From assembly GCA_947258895.1 (NCBI GenBank), contig CAMYKE010000014.1, positions 1 to 10,729 on the forward strand: 10,729 bases of DNA, written 5' to 3'. Every line of letters starts with the position of its first letter. Position 1 is the stretch's first letter. The DNA comes from an uncultured Pseudomonadales bacterium (GTDB lineage: Bacteria > Pseudomonadota > Gammaproteobacteria > Pseudomonadales > IMCC2047). The position numbers and the translations under genes were made by a program. This document shows positions 8,211-10,729 of the stretch, piece by piece. The notes below the pieces were generated by a model. The model saw nothing but the letters and a program-made list of their open reading frames with translations, had not been told where the DNA came from and ran no database searches.

Positions 8211-8588
8211 TCAGGATTCGTCTTCGACCAGGCTTTGGTAGCCCTGCTCATCGAGGAGACCGCTGACATCGATGTCCCCGGCTACACGGATTTTGAAAAA
8301 CCAGCCCGCGCCCTGGGGATCCTGGTTCACCGTCTCCGGGGCATCGGCCAGGGCCTCGTTGACCGCCACTACCGTCCCGGCTACCGGCGCCTTGATCTCA
8401 CCCGCTGCCTTGACGGATTCGATTACTGCCACCTCGTCGCCAACAGCAAACGCATCACCCTCGTCCGGCAGTTCAACGAACACGATGTCTCCCAGCTGAC
8501 CCTGGGCGTGATCGGTAATACCTATGGTCACCACGTCGCCGTCTATTGCCAGCCATTCATGGTCAGCCGTGAATTTCAGGTCACTCAT
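8211..8588 (-). CDS. gcvH: Glycine cleavage system H protein
   Basis: GcvH is the small lipoylated carrier that shuttles the aminomethyl group between the P, T and L proteins. The 125-residue product (129 in E. coli) has the N-terminal KFTADHEWL segment (5-13), [19 protein letters not shown] (23-41) and the lipoylation loop ESVKAAGEI (57-65), where K60 is the lipoyl-lysine. The [14 protein letters not shown] segment (87-100) is also family-typical. I chose ATG 8588 rather than an in-frame GTG at 8600: the GTG would add four residues, but it sits directly against the GGAG that fits as the Shine-Dalgarno for the ATG with six-base spacing, and family members start near this point. The gene is followed after 20 bp by gcvP. 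An AGCS transporter lies upstream, where some genomes carry gcvT. Confidence 0.97.
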   Translation of the reverse strand: MSDLKFTADHEWLAIDGDVVTIGITDHAQGQLGDIVFVELPDEGDAFAVGDEVAVIESVKAAGEIKAPVAGTVVAVNEALADAPETVNQDPQGAGWFFKIRVAGDIDVSGLLDEQGYQSLVEDES

Positions 8589-8669
8589 CAGATTCTCCAC
8601 TTAAAAACAATCAGTATTGTAACTCGCATTGCCGCACCGCCTCGCGATGGCAGGCGGGGGCTGTCGTCT
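8589..8669 (-). other. Spacer between the symporter gene and gcvH
   Basis: This 81-bp spacer carries a 6-bp perfect inverted repeat, CCGCCT (8637-8642) with AGGCGG (8652-8657) and a 9-nt loop, just after the symporter stop. It has no immediate T-tract; a TTTTT run lies about 27 nt further along the minus strand. A TACAAT (8621 to 8616, minus strand) resembles a -10 box but has no matching -35 at 16-18 bp. It could be a weak gcvH promoter or a partial terminator. There is no recognisable glycine riboswitch. Confidence 0.3.
8595..8598 (-). promoter_or_regulatory. Shine-Dalgarno GGAG deciding the gcvH start
   Basis: GGAG, six bases before ATG 8588 on the minus strand, favours that codon. The alternative GTG at 8600-8598 shares a base with the GGAG itself, so both cannot be used together. 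Confidence 0.65.
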
Positions 8670-10028
8670 CTAGTCGATACTATCCCCGGCGGGGACACGA
8701 GGCGCAAAATAGGTTCGGGACAGGCTAAACACCACCGGGCTCAGCAGGAGCAATGCGATCAGATTAGGAATCGCCATTAGTGCGTTGAGCGTGTCTGCCA
8801 GCAGCCAGACAAAATCCAGAGTCGCAATCGCGCCGACCGGAATAGCCAGCACCCAGGCTATGCGAAATGGCATGATGGCGCGCACCCCAAGCAGGAACTC
8901 GACACATTTTTCGCCGTATACACTCCAACCCAGGATCGTGGTAAATGCAAATACCGCCAGCGAAACGCTCACCAGGTACTCGCCGCCGGGGATAGAATTC
9001 GCGAACGCCAGCGCGGTCAGCGGAGCTCCCGATTCGCCGCTGGTCCACACCCCGGTCACAATAATCGCCAGTCCGGTGACGCTGCACACCAGGATAGTAT
9101 CGATAAAGGTGCCCAGCATCGCCACCACGCCCTGCTGCACGGGGTCTTTGGTGCGCGCGGCGGCATGGGCGATGGGGGCGCTGCCTAATCCCGCCTCATT
9201 GGAAAACACCCCCCGCGCGACGCCAAAACGAATGGCGGCCCACACCGCCGCGCCGGCAAAACCACCGCTGGCAGCATGGCCGGTGAACGCGCTATCGATA
9301 ATCAGCACCACGGTAGCAGGGATGTCGGTGATGTTCAGGGCCATAATCAGCAGTCCCGCCAGCAGATAGCTGATTGCCATAAACGGCACCAGCTTGCCCG
9401 CCACCCGGGCGATGCGCTCGATGCCACCCAGGATCACGGCGGCAGCCAGTACCGCCAGGACCACAGCCGTCGCCAGCCTGGGCGTGCCGAAGGCGCCATG
9501 GAGGGCATCCGCAACCGAGTTGGCCTGCACGGTATTGCCGATGCCAAAACCCGCAATTGCCCCGAACAGCGCAAAGGCGATTCCCAACCAGTGCCAGTTG
9601 GGGGATAAACCGTTCTTGATGTAGTACATCGGGCCACCCACGTACTGGCCCTTTGCATCCACCTCGCGGTACTTTACCGCCAGCACCGCCTCGGCATATT
9701 TGGTCGCCATCCCGACCAGTGCGGTGCACCACATCCAGAACAGCGCCCCGGGGCCACCCAGGAATATCGCCGTGGCCACGCCGGCAATATTCCCGGTGCC
9801 AATGGTCGCGGCGAGCGCCGTCATCAAGGCGTTGAACGATGTGATCTGGCCCTCGCCGGCGCCCCGACGACCTTGCCACAGCATGCGGAAGCCATAACCG
9901 AGCTTACCCAGCGGCAGCAATCGCAGCCCGATCATCAAAAACAGGCCGGTGCCGAGAATCAGTACCAGCATGGCCGGACCCCAGACCAGGCCGTTGAGTC
10001 GGGTTACCAGATCGGTTATCAGGGGCAC
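8670..10028 (-). CDS. AGCS-family alanine/glycine:cation symporter
   Basis: This 452-residue inner-membrane carrier belongs to the alanine or glycine:cation symporter family (AlsT/YaaJ/AgcS type), which imports alanine and/or glycine with Na+ or H+. Family signatures are clear: SFNALMTALAATIGTGNIAG (64-83), GGPGALFWMW (91-100), KGQYVGGPMYYIKNG (126-140) and FSNEAGLGSAPIAHAAA (275-291). About ten to eleven hydrophobic segments span the protein, and the length is typical. GTG 10028 is chosen because AGGA (10036-10039 on this strand) lies seven bases upstream and the protein starts normally at a pre-first-helix segment. It sits between glyA and gcvH on the same strand, 94 bp and 81 bp away, which points to glycine uptake feeding the neighbouring enzymes. 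The exact substrate and coupling ion cannot be read from the sequence. Confidence 0.93.
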   Translation of the reverse strand: MPLITDLVTRLNGLVWGPAMLVLILGTGLFLMIGLRLLPLGKLGYGFRMLWQGRRGAGEGQITSFNALMTALAATIGTGNIAGVATAIFLGGPGALFWMWCTALVGMATKYAEAVLAVKYREVDAKGQYVGGPMYYIKNGLSPNWHWLGIAFALFGAIAGFGIGNTVQANSVADALHGAFGTPRLATAVVLAVLAAAVILGGIERIARVAGKLVPFMAISYLLAGLLIMALNITDIPATVVLIIDSAFTGHAASGGFAGAAVWAAIRFGVARGVFSNEAGLGSAPIAHAAARTKDPVQQGVVAMLGTFIDTILVCSVTGLAIIVTGVWTSGESGAPLTALAFANSIPGGEYLVSVSLAVFAFTTILGWSVYGEKCVEFLLGVRAIMPFRIAWVLAIPVGAIATLDFVWLLADTLNALMAIPNLIALLLLSPVVFSLSRTYFAPRVPAGDSID

Positions 10029-10122
10029 AGTCAGATCCTGTTACCCGTCAATCGCTGCCGCGTTGCGGATGGTCCGCTCCCGGCTGCGCGAGCGATCGCC
10101 GTTCGCTCTCGACATGGCACGC
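10029..10122 (-). other. Spacer between glyA and the symporter gene, with a hairpin
   Basis: This 94-bp spacer contains the perfect inverted repeat GAGCGA (10090-10095) and TCGCTC (10103-10108) with a 7-nt loop, overlapping the 8-bp palindrome GCGATCGC (10092-10099). Without a T-tract it is a weak terminator candidate at best; it may shape transcript levels between glyA and the symporter. I see no convincing promoter and no riboswitch. Confidence 0.3.
10036..10039 (-). promoter_or_regulatory. Shine-Dalgarno AGGA for the symporter GTG start
   Basis: AGGA on the minus strand, seven bases before GTG 10028, supports this non-ATG start. No in-frame ATG occurs before the first membrane helix. Confidence 0.55.
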
Positions 10123-10729
10123 TCAGCCATATACCGGGAATTTATTGCACAGGGTCAGTACCTGGTCGCGCACCCGATTGATTGTTTCTTCATTGCTGAT
10201 ATCGTCGATGATATCGCACATCCAGCCGGTCAGCAGCGTAGTCTCCTCTTCGCCGAAGCCGCGGGTAGTGATCGCCGGGGTGCCGACGCGCAAGCCGCTG
10301 GTGACAAAGGGAGATTGCGGGTCCCTGGGTACTGCGTTCTTGTTCACCGTGATGTTGGCTCGACCGAGTGCCGCATCAGCATCCTTGCCGGTGATACCCT
10401 TGTCGATCAGGTCGACCAGCATCAGGTGGTTTTCGGTGCCACCGGAAACGATCTTGTAGCCGCGCGCCATGAACACGCTGGCCATTACCTTGGCGTTGGT
10501 TATCACCTGCTGCTGGTAGGTCCTGAACTCCGGCAACAAGGCTTCCCTGAACGCGACCGCCTTGGCCGCGATCACATGCATCAGGGGGCCACCCTGCTGA
10601 CCCGGGAACACCGACGAATTGAATTTCTTTTCCAGATCCGGATTGGCACGCGCCAGGATCAGGCCGCCGCGCGGGCCGCGCAGGGTTTTGTGGGTCGTCG
10701 TTGTTACCACATCGGCAATCGGCACGGGA
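10123..10729 (-). CDS. glyA: Serine hydroxymethyltransferase, C-terminal part cut by the window edge
   Basis: GlyA is the PLP-dependent cytoplasmic enzyme that interconverts serine and glycine with tetrahydrofolate and supplies one-carbon units. About 201 codons are visible, matching roughly residues 216-417 of the E. coli enzyme. The PLP-lysine motif [14 protein letters not shown] lies near the left end of the fragment; its lysine corresponds to K229 of E. coli. Further hallmarks are [56 protein letters not shown] and the terminal PVYG. The GTG at 10725 is an internal valine codon, because the reading frame stays open to the edge (a proline codon precedes it) and the conserved sequence continues through it; the real start lies outside the window. 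It is upstream of and codirectional with the symporter and gcv genes, consistent with a shared glycine/one-carbon role. Confidence 0.96.
   Translation of the reverse strand, partial: PVPIADVVTTTTHKTLRGPRGGLILARANPDLEKKFNSSVFPGQQGGPLMHVIAAKAVAFREALLPEFRTYQQQVITNAKVMASVFMARGYKIVSGGTENHLMLVDLIDKGITGKDADAALGRANITVNKNAVPRDPQSPFVTSGLRVGTPAITTRGFGEEETTLLTGWMCDIIDDISNEETINRVRDQVLTLCNKFPVYG

Noticed and set aside
8589..8669. Glycine riboswitch before gcvH
   Set aside because: The 81-bp spacer is too short for the tandem aptamer, and I see none of its conserved core. The 94-bp spacer before the symporter was rejected on the same grounds.
9292..9879. 195-codon frame on the same strand within the symporter gene
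   Set aside because: It is an out-of-frame reading of the AGCS transporter, and its Gly/Arg-rich composition is typical of a frame-shifted GC-rich gene.
10123..10725. A short complete gene starting at GTG 10725
   Set aside because: The frame remains open to the window edge and the sequence is the C-terminal half of serine hydroxymethyltransferase, so the GTG is an internal valine codon.
1..10729. Defence system, mobile element or CRISPR array
   Set aside because: No transposase, integrase, nuclease or repeat-spacer pattern is present. All genes have housekeeping or regulatory matches, and gene spacing is normal.

Overview
The window reads as ordinary, well-kept chromosome from a GC-rich gammaproteobacterium. 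The evidence is close similarity along the whole length to the enterobacterial RecG, UbiA, GcvP, GcvH and GlyA proteins, a single-chain P-protein, and a tandem-ACT GcvR-type protein. I cannot name a genus from sequence alone. I see no insertion sequence, phage gene, CRISPR array, rRNA or tRNA, and no broken gene.

The layout is two convergent blocks. On the plus strand (1 to about 4624) are recG (helicase for stalled forks), a two-domain protein joining a YbaK-like aminoacyl-tRNA deacylase fold to an HDOD domain, and ubiA (4-hydroxybenzoate polyprenyltransferase of ubiquinone synthesis). A near-consensus sigma70 promoter sits over the stop codon of the HDOD gene and probably gives ubiA its own transcript with a leader of about 140 nt. 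A 10-bp perfect stem-loop lies at the end of ubiA, between the converging blocks.

On the minus strand (10729 down to 4690) is a glycine/one-carbon block, in transcription order: glyA (cut by the window edge), an AGCS-family alanine/glycine:cation symporter, gcvH, gcvP, and a GcvR-like ACT-ACT regulator. Together they plausibly bring glycine or alanine into the cell, interconvert serine and glycine, and oxidatively cleave glycine, with the last gene acting as a glycine-responsive regulator. The T-protein gene (gcvT) is not in the window, and no glycine riboswitch is recognisable in the spacers.

All spacers are under 200 bp: 2090-2176, 3575-3748, 4625-4689, 8191-8210, 8589-8669 and 10029-10122. 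The points most worth a second look are the YbaK/HDOD fusion with apparently eroded active-site positions, the transporter placed inside the glycine cleavage block, and the ubiA leader. I did not find a convincing undescribed system.
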